Shown here: positions 1-12,070 of the stretch, piece after piece | Numbering within the stretch: the stretch's first letter is position 1 | How the letters are laid out: each line of letters begins with the position of its first letter | Origin: Syngnathus acus | Taxonomy: Eukaryota; Chordata; Actinopteri; Syngnathiformes; Syngnathidae | Direction of reading: 5' to 3' | Length of the DNA: 64,000 nt | Assembly (NCBI RefSeq): GCF_901709675.1 | Contig: NC_051102.1 | Coordinates: forward strand, 398,912 to 462,911 | Translations under genes and position numbers: made by a program | Notes under the pieces: model-generated | Seen by the model: the letters and a program-made list of their open reading frames with translations, nothing else | What the model was told of the DNA's origin: nothing | Database searches by the model: none

Positions 1-19
1 CAGACAGACATCGAACGAT

Positions 20-88
20 CGCCCATTCGGTCACTCAGTCATTTGGTCTCGGTCATTCTGTCACTCGGTCATTCAGTCAATCAATCAG

Positions 89-126
<38 letters not shown>

Positions 127-127
127 C
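20..127. repeat. simple repeat (TCAA)n with degenerate flank
   Basis: A perfect run of the tetranucleotide TCAA/AATC fills about 72-126. It is preceded by a looser series of CGGTCATT/CAGTCATT units from about 20. It is an ordinary microsatellite with a decayed left side. Confidence 0.9.
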
Positions 128-251
128 CGCATTCACTCACAAGTGTTAATTAATTTGTAATAGTATTGCAAGCAGTTGAAACTCTATTGGAATATGTGAA
201 TGTCCATATCTGTTCTATCAAATTCCAATCCTTCTTTGCCTTTGTATAAGG

Positions 252-619
252 CACAGGTGTCAAACTCAAGGCCCGGGGGCCAGATGCAGCCAGGCACATC
301 ATTTTATGTGGCCCGCGAAGACAAATTGTGCTTCATATTCATGTGTCATTACTCGAATTGCAAATTGTCTTCACTTTTAATAATATTTTATTTTTAACTA
401 TTAGACCAGTTTTTACTTGTCTGATTTGAAAACGAATTACTTGTCAGTTTATTTTGTAGCTTTTACTGTATATAATATGAGGTGCCCATACCTTTATTTG
501 GGGTGACAGTCATAACGGCCCTCCAAAAGAAGCTATGACTACAATGCGGCCCGAAAATTATTATTATTATTTATTTATTTTATTTTTTTATTTTATTATT
601 TTTTTTTTTGACACCCCTG
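252..619. mobile_element. hAT-like non-autonomous element, 368 bp
   Basis: The left end reads CACAGGTGTCAAA and the right end TTTGACACCCCTG. These are 13-bp terminal inverted repeats with two mismatches. A perfect 8-bp direct duplication, GTATAAGG, lies immediately outside both ends (244-251 and 620-627), which is the target-site signature of hAT elements. Subterminal copies of GGCCCG are inverted as CGGCCC. The interior has no transposase and ends in an AT-rich tract, so it needs a transposase supplied from elsewhere. Confidence 0.85.
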
Positions 620-797
620 GTATAAGGGATAGCCTTTTCAAAGCATAGTCATCGTAATTTATTCAATCTGTTGTTTGACTAACATTTAATCATTGATCAA
701 TCACGTATCTTAATTCATGCTTTTCCTCCTTTGAAGCGACTATGTACTTCAAACCCAAACGCCACCATTTTATAGGGAAAAACTTTTGTTGAATCTA

Positions 798-1760
798 CCG
801 TTTTTTTCCATGTATAATGCGCCCCCATGTATAATACGCACCCTAAAAATGCCATGTTGATGCTGGAAAAAAGCCTGTACCCATGTATAATACGCACCCA
901 AATTTTGACTTTTTTCTTTTTTTTTTTTTTAAATTTCTTTTTTTTTTTTTTAAAGTCCCAATGATCGTCACACACACGTCTGGGTGTGGTGAAATTTGTC
1001 CTCTGCATTTGACCCATCCCCGTGTGATTTTGATCCATCCCCTGGGGGAGAGGGGAGCAGTGAGCAGCAGCGCCGCCGCGCTCGGGAATCATTTGGTGAT
1101 CCAACCCCCCAATTCCAACCCTTAATGCTGAGTGCCAAGCAGGGAGGCAATGGGTCCCATTTTTATAGTCTTTGGTATGACCCGGCCGGGTTACTTAAGT
1201 CCGTAAACATAAAATTATTTCAGAAAAAAGATCATCTTTGGGAACAACCGGATGTTATTCTGCCGGTCAGTATCACTGCGCATGCAGTAGCAAACTCGAT
1301 AGCGAAGAAATATGTGAGACTCTCAACGGGATCACCAATATTTGAGTGATGTTCCAGTTATTTATCACAATTATTTATTATTATAATAATAATATATATA
1401 ATATATATAATAATTATTTATTTATTATTCACAATTGTCATGGTGATCTTTCTGGTGATTTCTTAACTAGGCTGGATGTATTTTTTTTGTTGGCGTTGAT
1501 TTCTCCGACTGCCCAGAAAGGCACCACCGCGATCAGTTAGGTTAAAATGAAAAGAGAGGAAAGTGACGTTGTAAAGAACCATCCGTGACAAGATTTTCTT
1601 CAAAAATTGTTGTACCATGATTTTCTTCACAAAAAAAAAAAAATAAAAAATAAAAAAAAAAAAAAGATTTTTTAAAAATTGTACCCATGTATAATGCGCA
1701 CCCCAGATTTTAGGACAATAAATTAGTTACATTTTGCGCATTATACATGGAAAAAAACGG
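798..1760. mobile_element. TA-target TIR element (CCGTTTTTTTCCATG ends), copy 1
   Basis: The ends are CCGTTTTTTTCCATGTATAA and its inverted complement, flanked on both sides by TA (796-797, 1761-1762). The motif CATGTATAATGCGC and variants recur near both ends. Six more full or partial copies occur in the window, and one of them (25302-30042) has an empty site that proves the TA duplication. No transposase is visible. TA duplication is typical of Tc1/mariner/pogo elements, but superfamily assignment is inference. The interior carries a minus-strand SINE fragment. Confidence 0.8.
952..1192 (-). mobile_element. tRNA-derived SINE, partial, inside TA-target element
   Basis: The minus strand matches the body of the complete SINE at 43923-44210: the CCCGGCCGGGTCATACC segment after box B, the 'tgcttggcactcagc' segment, the 'gatgggtcaaatgcagag' segment and the 'gatcattgggacttt' tail. 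The tRNA-like head with boxes A and B is absent, so the copy is 5'-truncated. Confidence 0.75.
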
Positions 1761-3825
1761 TATTTGTTTTCGCCATAATACTCCTGCAGTCATCTTAAAT
1801 TTGTTCAATTTATCAATCCCTTCCATTGTTTATCCTGCAAATGAATCACGTGAATAATGTGTTATTCAAACTTTAACGTTCATAAGTTATCCCCCTTTTC
1901 CAAATCCGTTTGGAGTCTGTATGTTATTGTTCCAATTTTTTACATTTAATACTCTCCCACCTATTTGATCCTATCTTGTAAAGGTCCACAATTTATTATA
2001 AGCTATTTTAAAACTCTCCACACTTGTTACCAGGCTTTGGCTCCATTTCACGATGTTGTCTCCCATTCACTTCATTTCTGCCAAGCTGCTTCTTCTCCTC
2101 CGTCTCGCATGTTGAAGACTTAAAAACCATCAATTCTGAAAACACTTAAAATCTCACAATTCCCCCCTTTATTTTTTTTATTTTTTATTTTTTCCCTCCC
2201 CCTTTGGACACATTCTAAAAAATGTAAAAATAACAATGTCCATGGTAACATACCCATCGCCAGCTGGACTTCGGTGTACCTCCAGATGCCATCCTGGCCT
2301 GGAATCACCAATTCTCAGTCCCTGAAACTCGACTGGCAGCATCTCACATGGCTGTATGAACAAAAGCCATCACCCTCCTGTAGCTGTGCATGCAGCTCTC
2401 CGGACAATAAACATCCATAATACCAAGAAATAAAATTCATAATGCTAAACAAAAAATAATCCACACATGGGCGCATGTCAAACGTATGAAATTGAAAACT
2501 GGAGCCTGCCGAGCCTGTCCTGAAAACGATCACATTTACAAACTCATTATGAAAAGTAAGGGGTTAGTTGTTAATGCATGTTCACAGACATGACACAAAA
2601 TTCTCCAAGACTGCAGTTGACAACCTGCAAAGTAAACACGAGTTTAACAAAGGAAGCACAATCTGCTCCCTGGGTTGCTGTTAGATGCTGCAATACAATT
2701 AGGTAAAACATCAAAACAAAGCAAGTCATCACAAATTCCGTCACGTACATTTCGTCACACTGTCAGGTAAGTCCAGAGTTGTTGTCATACACTGTCTTGA
2801 CTCAGAGTCTTGATTGTCAATGCTGGTATAGTCACGTCTGGTCATAATCTTGAATTGGGCCTTCTCCATTGAAGTCTTTTGTTGTCAATGGTGCCCCAGA
2901 GTAATCCTAAACCCATATTTAGTCCAAAATTAGCCCCGATCAATCTTGCTTTTTCAAATCTGTAGTATCTTTATATTTTTCAGATGAGAGGAATGTTATC
3001 CTCTGCTGTGATCACATCACCCCAACTTTGAATCATGTTAACCATTCACAATACACCAACACCACAAGCACAGACTTGACATTCATACACCATTACAGAC
3101 AAACTGTCATCCCACAACACACACATAAAAACGTACAATATTAAATTGTAAAAGGAACCATCCCTACGCAAAATTTTCTCCTCAATTAAAATTTCCCTTT
3201 TTTATTTTAAATCCAAAATTAATATCTAATTGTCTGGTCTCCTGTCCTCTCATTGTTTGCCAATATGCAGCATGCTGGAACATGATTTAACTCCCCATTT
3301 AGTTTGCTCACATCTCACACTTAGACTATTTGACACTTCGTGTTGAGCTGTAACTTCAATATTTCCACCTTCCCATATTTCTTCCACTAAACAGTTCCAT
3401 TTTGCTTTTAGTTTAAATTCATCCCTCCAAATAACTACCTCTGGCAAAGAACCAAAAAATTATAGAGCACTCCCTTTTACTGTTACCTTGTTCCTTCATT
3501 CATCTCCTCACAAGCATAACTGACCCTCCTAAAAAATAATGATACTAAAAATAATGTTTAAAAAACAATATACACAGCTTCTTCCTGCCACTTACACTAT
3601 CACCTTGAAGATTATCGTTCTCATTTTTGTTGATGCCAATTCTTAGAATAAAAAGAAATGCTTACTCTTGATAATGGAGTCACGCTAAATCACAAATTTT
3701 GAAACCTTCTTCCATGTTCCCCCTTTGTACCTATCAAAACCAATTAGAAATATTTTTACTGTCATGATCATCATTGTGGCCTTCACACTTATTGTTCCTG
3801 TACTTTAAATTGTCAATTTTTGTAC

Positions 3826-3893
3826 ATTTGAAGCCTTTTGAGATTTGCTAGTGGGCTGTATAAATAAACTTGACTTGCCTTGACTTTATTATT
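3826..3893 (+). mobile_element. probable LINE 3' tail relic
   Basis: The segment contains 'gagatttgctagtgggctg' followed by 'tataaataaacttgactt', the form of the 3' end of many fish L2/CR1-like LINEs (a short hairpin, then TATAAATAAA and a short tandem tail). No coding part is attached. Confidence 0.35.
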
Positions 3894-4540
3894 ATTCAAC
3901 TTCTTCTGCATTCTTCTGCCTGTTTTTTATTTATTTATTCTTTTTTTTTTTTTTTTTTTTTTTTTTAGCTTAACCACTTCTACAAATTTATCTGATTCAC
4001 TTCATTCCACTTTTAACACATTCTAAATATTCATGCCAAATATTCTAAAAATGTACGGTTTTCGAGATGTTTACAAATTCTAAGCCAATATTTCACCATT
4101 CAATCTTCATGGCACATTCAACATTTCTCATTTTCTTCCTCATAATTCCTCCAATTCGCCTTCTTTAACTTCCTAGATTAAAATTTCACATTTTCACTTT
4201 TAACATTGCGGCAAGATTTAGCAAAATTTCCTTTTTCCCTTGTAATTTCTAATTAATTTTTTTTCACTGACTCAACCCATTTCAATTTTTTAACTGTTCA
4301 TCTTATGCCTACCTATTCCAAAACTTCCCGCTTTTGAAAAATTTCAAATTCTCAACTTTAAAATTCACGCCCAATTTTACAGAATACTTTCTATATGTTC
4401 ATCCATTTTCTGACCACTTCAACACGTTCCAAATTTAAACATAATCTTGTAGCATTCCCTGAATTTTTATTCAGCCTCTTTGCCTTCACACGCAATTTCT
4501 ACAGAAATTACAAATTCTAGTTATTATTGTTAATCCTCCA

Positions 4541-4590
4541 TGACCCTCGTAAGGACAAGCCGCACCAGTAATGGATGGATGGATGGATTG
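4541..4590 (+). mobile_element. LINE 3' tail relic ending in (ATGG)n
   Basis: 'accctcgtaaggacaagcc' followed by repeated ATGG resembles the 'ggataagcgg...GATGGATGG' 3' end of the complete Rex3 element at 25557-28928, but it is short and diverged. Confidence 0.4.
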
Positions 4591-7140
4591 TTAATCCTAA
4601 CCCCAAGTACCTATCATAAATTGCCATTTAAATCAATTGTCGCAAGGGTCATGTCACTGTAATTGTTATTTAAAAACCCTACTGTATTCTTTTTTAATTA
4701 AGTAGTGCCCTGTATTACTATTTTGCTGACTATCCAGAATTCCAACTTTCTTATGGCCCCTCACCCCTTCAAGCTCAAATATGCATCCTATAAATCAGTC
4801 GCAATTGATGTGTAATTAAATTCTGTCGTTTCGATAAAGGTCAATTAAGTTTAGCAATTCAACCTTCTTTTGCCCGAATCCAAATTTTCACCGGTCCAAT
4901 TATAAAATTTCATTATTTCAATTAGATTCATCATGTCTTCGAAATGCTATGTTACATATAGAAATTTATGATTCAAATGATTTAATTTCTATCGATCAAT
5001 GCACACTTTGCAAAGATTCTGATCACGCTGTCGTATGATTTGTTATTATTAGTGCATCTTCACTGTCCATATCGATGTATTTTGTTTTTTATCTCCGTTT
5101 CAATGTCAATAAGCAGCCTTATTATTCCCTCTTTTATCAAAACTCCTCAGTTATGTCCGCCCCAGCACCCAAACACACTTCCATCCCTTTTGTCCCATAC
5201 TCCACCAACTTTGTAATGCTTCAGCAGTCTTTAGCAATGTGTCCAGTTTGACTTCATGTGCCTCGTGCAAGTCTTTAGCAGCCTCTCCTCTTAGATTCTC
5301 ATGATGATGACTCAGGGCTGGATTGTCCGCCATTCTCAAATGCGTCCATCTTGTCCTTGTTCTTTCAGTCCATTTTCTTTTTGATCTGCAACTGTGTGTG
5401 TTCCACCAACTGTATGGTTCTTGTCCTGTGAAGAGCTGTGCTTGCCCCCTTCAAGCATGATAATAGTTCCCGTTGTTCTCCCAAAGGTCAAAGGTGTCTC
5501 ATGACCAGGGACAGTCCTCTGTTGATTTTGAGACAGCCAGTGGAGTACGAGGACTCAGTTCAGGACTTGTGCCACACGCTAGGGCAGAACACACTGGGAC
5601 ACAAATTTCACAAACTATCTTCGTGTTATCAGTCTTCCTGTGTAGTATTTGTTCCTTACACCCCAAATCTTCCTATTAACATTTTGTCTCCTATCAGTTG
5701 CGCACACTCATCATCTTACTATCAAGCCGCCCTTATCAAATGCTTTTTTTTTTTTTTTTTTCCTGAGTAATCCATCCACCCTACCCATTAACACAGCTAA
5801 AATCCTCGTTCCAGTGTTTATCATCAAATAAAGTTCCGAAATCCTTTGTATTAAACTGTAATGTAATTTAACAATCTACCAACATGGTTGTATATGCAGT
5901 GAATGTTATTGTTCAATCTATAGGTCATAGCGCCTGTGTTCCAAATATGACACTCCTCCTTGATTTACCATCTCATATGTTATTGTTGTCAGCAGCGCTA
6001 AATGATAGTGCTTGAAACATCTTATCGCCCAATTTAAAACACATGCCACATTTGAGCTAGTATTTATTCATTTATTTATTTGCCATCCTCATGTTAGCTG
6101 GCATGTGTCAGAATTAAAATGTAATTTTGCTTTTAATTTTAAGTCTTTCTGAATTGCTATATCCTTACTGCACCGAAATAAACTGTTAAATATATCTTTA
6201 AAAACAAACAAAAACAATCTCTGCTCCTGCACAGACTCTTAAAAGTGGCACCCAAATGCCAGATTACAAATCAAACCTCCTCCTTCACTCTCACATTTTT
6301 TGATAAAACAGTCTACTTATCTAGACACTGTCATCACGTACTAAATAATGGTCCCTCAAAACATGTGACTAGAATTTGGACAATTATTAACCCCCATCAA
6401 TTGATCAATTATCTCCTCACTAAATTCCTAGCCTGTTAACCTATCTGCATAAAGAAAACATTTACAATGCAGGCGATAAGAGAATAACAAAGAACACCTG
6501 AACCCTAACCCAAGAACACAAGAAAAACATAACAATAAACAAAATAAACCCAAGTGCTCCAAATGTTTCCTCATTAAAATTTTAGCCTTTTTGTGCAGAG
6601 CACCATTTCTAATCATTGACCTAATTTTATCCTTAATTGAATCCCAATCACGAATGCCCCCTACTTAATAATTTACTTGGTGTTCTTTTAATAAAAAGTG
6701 CCCCCTTGCAATGTCGTTTTTATTTGTTGTTTTTTAACTCTAAGTGATTCAAATCTTTGATTTATTCTTACATGTAACCACCTTGTATAGTCTAATGTCC
6801 TAATCGATCAATAATTCCTCCTAAATTTAACATCTGCAATCACAATTTATGTAATTTGATCCAATTCAATAATGCCTGTTCTCTCTTACTCTCACATTTT
6901 TTATGAGGGCTGGGCACTCTCCTCGTTGGACCAGTTTCTGCCCACAACCCTCAGATTATTCTATAATTTCTCATTTTTACATTTAACAATGCCAATCTGA
7001 TAAACCATTGTCTAGCATACCGTTTTCGTGCAACATTTTAACCCAATTCCATCATTTATAACAAACTGATACACAAAGACAAATATAGATAACACCCGGG
7101 CCCACAACATAGACATGACAATCTTCCCAGTTGATGACAA

Positions 7141-7158
7141 GGGGGGGGGGGGGGGGGG
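7141..7158. repeat. poly-G tract (18 G)
   Basis: Uninterrupted run of 18 G on the + strand. It creates several proline- or glycine-rich spurious open frames around it. Confidence 0.9.
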
Positions 7159-7591
7159 CAACCGAAGTGTGGAGAGCCTCGCCACCACCACGTCGCACAA
7201 TGCAACCCCCCACCTCTGTCCAGAATATGCATTTGTGCCCACCTGACCGTTTGGCCCAAACTTTAGAGCCGCACCCTTTTGAAAACAAAAATGGTTACAG
7301 TTTAACCCCACCACACAATGGGATATAACCTTCATGCTAATTATATATATACATTCTTTATCAAATTATTTTTAAGCCATTTTTCTGACTCCAACTCACA
7401 TGCCAAATATGAATCAACAATTTTATACAAATCAACTTATTGTTCTTCATGAACCACAAATCATCACTTCCACCCCATGAACAGCACCACCACAACTAAT
7501 CACTCACTTCTCCAGCTGCGTCGCTGTCTCATCTGACAGCCCAGCCTGCTTTCCACACAATATCATCATAGTCACACTTCAACAATTATGT

Positions 7592-7850
7592 AGCGACCTG
7601 GTTAACCCAGTTACCCTTCGCCCTAGACAACAATATAAGTCTCTAAGGTCGCACTATTGAGGTCGCCAGGCATCCGTCCTGCTATATCAGCGATGCCGTC
7701 ACATTTTTTTTTTTTTTTTTTTCTTCACGAGTCCCCGACTCGTATTGGTGGCCTGGCCGATCCAATCGACCCTGACCTTAGGCAACAGTACAAAGTGCCT
7801 AAGCGTCTACTATTGAGGCCACTCCGGTGCCTATATGCTAGCCATTGGCA
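7592..7850 (+). repeat. two diverged tandem copies of a ~105-bp block
   Basis: Blocks 7592-7697 and about 7741-7850 align along their length: 'gacctgg...accc', 'aca-aat/acagta', then 'ctattgaggtcgcc' versus 'ctattgaggccact', then 'gctatatcagcgatgcc' versus 'atatgctagccattggc'. A 20-plus T tract separates them. Function unknown; this may be part of the unclassified element that continues to the right. Confidence 0.5.
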
Positions 7851-8204
7851 TCCCACAAGTTCCACGGTGTGAGTTTCCTTCGCTGATCAGACGAAGTCCT
7901 CACCACCTTTCTCCTTTTCTTTTCCACAAAACGTCACTTTTTCACCAGTTCCCATACAAGCATAAATGTAGTATATACATACAACCACAATTCCTGAACA
8001 CAGAGCTAAAATTATTAATATTTAATTTTAATTTTACTCCGCTTTCACTCCACAACATTGCTGAACTGGGAGATTTTTATAAAAAAAGTTCCCCCTTACC
8101 TTTTGTGTTGATCGGACTGCAATATTGTTGAGCAAGAGCGGAGATGGAAGAATCCTTCCTGGAGCATGCACTTTCCCTTCTGAAGAAATCACGTCGGATG
8201 GTCA

Positions 8205-9302
8205 CCATTTGTTGGATTTTGGTCCACAATTTAGGGAGCGCTATCTGCGCCTCACGGCAAAAGCCATTGCCAATCACCTGTTATCCAATTCACTCACTGC
8301 GTGCTCGTTTAATTTCTTCAGATTTAGGAAAATGCAAAGACACTGAAGCAGAAATTAGACTTACACAGGTTGGTTGAGTTCAATCATAATTCTTGTTAAG
8401 AAAGCTCTGTTTTCAGGAAAGTACAATACAGCGCTGGGCCCTTCAAGAGCAGAAAGTCTCCATTCAGAAAAGGCCACGTTCAAGGTTCTTTGGTCTGCTT
8501 ATATTCAGTTGCTCATGCCGGTGTGGGGCGAGTTTGATGGGTGATGAGTCGTTGGGGTGGGGCGAGTTCGCAGTAGAGTTTGATTCCATGGGAGTGGGTG
8601 CTGGTATGGACGATTCGGTGTGTGTGTGGGGGCTGCCGTCTTCCATCCTGTCTTTCGGCCTTGGGGATCATCTTTGGCCGAGTCCTTGGCTGTCTCCTTC
8701 TGGCACCAGCTGGTTTTATCTCCAAGTGACCTTCCTGTAAACATTCTGCTCCATTCCTACACTGTCGCACCTCATCCATTCGTCATTCTTTCAATTTTGT
8801 CATTTTGTACGAAATTATGTGAGCTTTTGGCTGTGACATCATCAATTTATTAATGTTCCCTGACGATGCAAAGTTTGTTCTTTTGATACTCCATGTCTTT
8901 GCTTACATCATTACATTCTTAGTTTAATCATGCTTCCGCACGTATCTCTTCTTTGTTAAGCAAAATATTTCCCTCTGTGCAGAGCGTTCAGTAGTAATCG
9001 AAAAGCTGGCGTCTCACATTTAGGCGACATATGACGTTTAGTCAAAACACAAGATATAATCAAGTACTGAACGGTCAAGACGACTCTGGCCGTGTCCATG
9101 ATTTAGAGAACAAACATCAGGCATGCATTACACAGTTCCTTAAGGGTCATTAAGCTATTTAAGCAACATATCAAAAGACATTTATTTTGCAGTGCACACA
9201 AATACATATTGAATCGTGAAGTTGTAGCAACCTCTGTTATTATCTTATATCAGCGTATCTGTTATTGTGGCTAGGCGGGTTTTGTGTCTTTTGACCCTAT
9301 TC
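8205..9302. repeat. unclassified dispersed repeat, copy 1
   Basis: The segment recurs at 60604-62905, in the same order and orientation. Shared landmarks are 'ccacaatttagggagcgc', 'aaagccattgccaatcacc', 'cacaggttggttgagttc', 'cgaaaagctggcgtct', 'caagatataatcaagtac' and 'gggtcattaagctattta'. Copy 1 has about 130 bp near 8790-8925 that copy 2 lacks. No reading frame resembles a known protein. It could be an LTR or a non-coding part of a larger transposon. Confidence 0.6.
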
Positions 9303-9470
9303 CTTCAATGCCCTTTGCACTTCTTGTCTTTGTTTCCCCTAAGAGCGCTTTGCATTTCCCCTTATACTGCAGATTTCTAACTTCAGTGTGCACACAAATG
9401 ACTTTTCTTACATGGTATACCAATATTAAACCCCCTGAGGCCTCTTTTTCCACATTTTCCAATTTCTATC

Positions 9471-9863
9471 GGCTGCGCACTCCTCCGCTCTGCCAATTGC
9501 GGTCTGCTGCAAGCCGTAAATTTCATCAGACTTTGACAGGCGTGTGCTATTACAGTGCGCCTCGACAATCGGAATCGAACCGTGTCGACTTTGGGTACGA
9601 CCGCAGCGCACCAGTTCCCCAGGTAAGTTGCCCAAAGAGTATCTCTCTAAGAGGCTAACGCGCCAGCGGTCAGCCGAGGGAACCGCGCAACCCGCACAAA
9701 CTCCTAATCTGATCAGTGCCCAAATAACATGGTCTGCGCGCTTCATTCTCTTCGGCACCTTGGTCCCAGACCCAGCCGGTATTTCTCCCACATTCGTTCA
9801 CACAGCTACGGATGCCAAGGCTGCGCACTCCTCCGCTCTGCCAATCGCGGTCTGCAGCAAGCC
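9471..9863 (+). repeat. 45-bp direct repeats flanking a tRNA-like hairpin and splice-donor-like site
   Basis: Blocks 9471-9515 and 9819-9863 are near-identical 45-mers beginning GGCTGCGCACTCCTCCGC and ending AAGCC; the ends of each can pair. Between them, 9555-9560 (GTGCGC) and 9606-9611 (GCGCAC) are perfectly complementary. Inside, 9562-9567 (TCGACA) and 9583-9588 (TGTCGA) pair, and the minus-strand loop reads GGTTCGATTCC, like a tRNA T-arm. A consensus donor CAGGTAAGT lies at 9620-9628. It looks like a structured leader of an unknown element; no tRNA gene is complete here. Confidence 0.4.
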
Positions 9864-11730
9864 TCCCTTTTTTGTGTGACCTTTATAGAGACAAATGCCA
9901 CCACCGAACATCTCAACGATCACATTGGGTGCGATCTCAATGTCCCAGCACGTCCCGGGAATTGTGCCTCCGGTGGCTTGGTGGCGCACGTCTCTTGTCG
10001 CAAACAGTGTTCAATCGTATCTATGTTTTCGCCTCAATCACACAGCTAAAATTTCTATCCTCCATCGGATCTGTCGCCAAAATAAAGTCCACGTTTTATG
10101 GGACTTTCTATTATTCTTCTCCCGTGACAGCCGAGCGGCGATGCCCCAGACATCCCGTCCTGTCCAACCTGCCCTCTCACTCGGGGCATTTTCTTTCTCA
10201 TTCATCATTCACACCAGACATGTCACTCACACTGTTGTGCACATTCCCCATTAAGTTTTATGCTATTTTTCCATTTTTATTTGCCTTTTTTCTTTTTTCT
10301 ATTTTTATTGAACATTTTCATTTTCCTATTGGGGCTACTCCCCCCTTTCAAAATCCACATCTCGTCGACATTCAGCGAGGGGAGACAAATCCCCCCCCTT
10401 TGCCAGCCACTGGCACACCAGGCCCATTAACTGTCCCCCTTAGGAGCCCCTTCCCCCCCACACACCAGGCACGAGCACATCGCAATACTGTGAGCGAAAG
10501 CTTCTCACCTCAAACTCAGCCTGCCGGACGGACGCTCAATGCTCGCACCCAGGCGGGCGAGGGCTCCCCGAAGGACACGAGAACTGTTCGTGACGCCAAA
10601 AACTGTGGTGAATTCTCTTCGATGGTCAGCTGGTCTTCCAAACAAACGGTGAAAAAGTGGCTGGCTTGGGGAAGGAAAACTTCAGTCACACACGGCTGAT
10701 TGGGGAAAGATTTTATTCAACCGATGTCAGAGAGAAGTGTCTCGCGCCCTAGCCAAGATGTCGAGTCCCTTTGTCTACTCTCGCCCTAAAACTTATACCC
10801 CCGCGCTTCCCTTCACTCGGGTGCGCGCACACGGGGCTGTTGGGTGATCTATGACCCCCCAGTCAGCCTCCCTAACTCTACACGGTGCATATCTTAGCAG
10901 TTGTTAATGGAAACCAGATGTGTCTGGTGCCAATGAGCCTACATTCCTGGACCAAGCCCCAAACAATCCCACACGAACCTGACCCGAACATGACCCGGTC
11001 ACACTTAGGCTTACTAGTGAGATATACATTGCATGATACCAGAATAAAAATTCACAACAGCAGAATCTTCAGTTTTTCTCTCTTCGCATCCCTCTCCGGT
11101 ATGATGCGGCCAACTGGGCTCCCACTGGACGAGTGGCGAAGGGAATCGTGAAGGCAGGAAATGAATACAGACAATTATTTCTCAGCTGCGTTGGAGCAAA
11201 GACACATGGAAACTAATTAAACAAGAGAAGAATGAAATTGAAAAAGCGCACGCCAGGCGTTTCCACCTCTGGCATGTTGATGTGCTCTGGAGGGAAGATC
11301 TTACTGTTTTTACTAATTTTAAAGAGTCTTTTATAAAAATAATAAAATTAAAATAAATAAATACTTTGTTAATTTAGTCAAAATGGAAAGGGTGCGTCGC
11401 CATTTTATGTTACAGTGCCCATCTGGCTTCTCTTGATATGTGCACCTTGGAAGCTGACATATATACATAACATAAGTCACTCACAATTGAAAGACTCGGT
11501 AGGTTACAGAAGATAGAGAATCTATGCCTGTGAGTATTATTTTCTGTCGACACGTGTTGCTGCACTGTTTGCGTTCAGATATGGCGTTGCTACTACGACA
11601 ACAATGCTAGTTTTGTTAGCTCATCTATGGTGTTTTACGTTGGACGTTAGCATTGAGGTGGCGAGGTAGCAATTCACTTTACAGGGTCTTTACGTTAAAT
11701 TGGATCATTTCAGACAATCTGGTTGAACAA
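9864..11730. other. no supported gene; GC-richer spacer
   Basis: This stretch is more GC-rich than the left flank, with C-rich tracts around 10340-10450. A long open frame on the + strand (9812-10699) has biased composition (Ser/Pro/His/Phe runs), no recognisable domain and no conserved motif, so I do not call it a gene. Confidence 0.5.
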
Positions 11731-11748
11731 CCCCCCCCCCCCCCCCCC
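11731..11748. repeat. poly-C tract (18 C)
   Basis: Uninterrupted run of 18 C on the + strand. Confidence 0.9.
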
Positions 11749-11899
11749 TTTGCTGGCTTTGTCAGTGAGCCAGCTACAGTAGAAGGTCCACATATGTCCT
11801 CACCATGCACTTGTGCACAAGAAGTCAGACATAATGGCGGTATGGTAGCACTGGGAATTGAGCCAAACTGAGCCATTTAGGAAGTTGAATGTCTATTTG

Positions 11900-12070
11900 G
11901 ACTGCCCTTGCAATGTTGGGGCATGAGATCCTTCCCCAAGTGAGACAGTATCTTGGTGTTTTATTCACGAGTGAGAGCAGACTGGGAGTGCAAGATCAGT
12001 GCAGTGTCTTCAAAGATGCGGACTCATCCGTTTGTCTGGGAAGGAGAAACTCTCAATTTACAGGGTGAAG
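11900..12070 (+). mobile_element. Rex3 relic (end of RT / post-RT region)
   Basis: The stretch aligns with 28255-28450 of the intact Rex3 copy. Shared blocks are 'atgagatcct-ccccaagtg', 'gtatcttgg-gt', 'ttcacgagtgag', 'atgcggactc' and 'ctctcaatttac'. It is diverged and out of frame, so it is an old truncated copy. Confidence 0.75.

Larger units (their letters stand above)
1763..7585. other. long AT-rich non-coding stretch, no gene seen
   Basis: I see no credible coding region or intact transposon here. Open frames are short and low in complexity, and the + strand is strongly pyrimidine-rich between about 3.9 and 4.5 kb. Recognisable pieces are two probable LINE tails (3826-3893, 4541-4590), poly-T tracts (3941-3966 and about 5743-5761) and an 18-G run at 7141-7158. 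Confidence 0.6.

Noticed and set aside
7012-7335. Overlapping frames around 7.1 kb
   Set aside because: They depend on the poly-G/poly-C tract and have no domain.
9555-9611. A tRNA gene on the minus strand
   Set aside because: Only a T-arm-like loop and an acceptor-like stem are present; anticodon and D arms cannot be placed in 57 bp.
9812-10699. 295-codon open frame on the + strand
   Set aside because: Biased composition, no domain or motif recognised, no supporting context; overlaps direct repeats and C-rich tracts.
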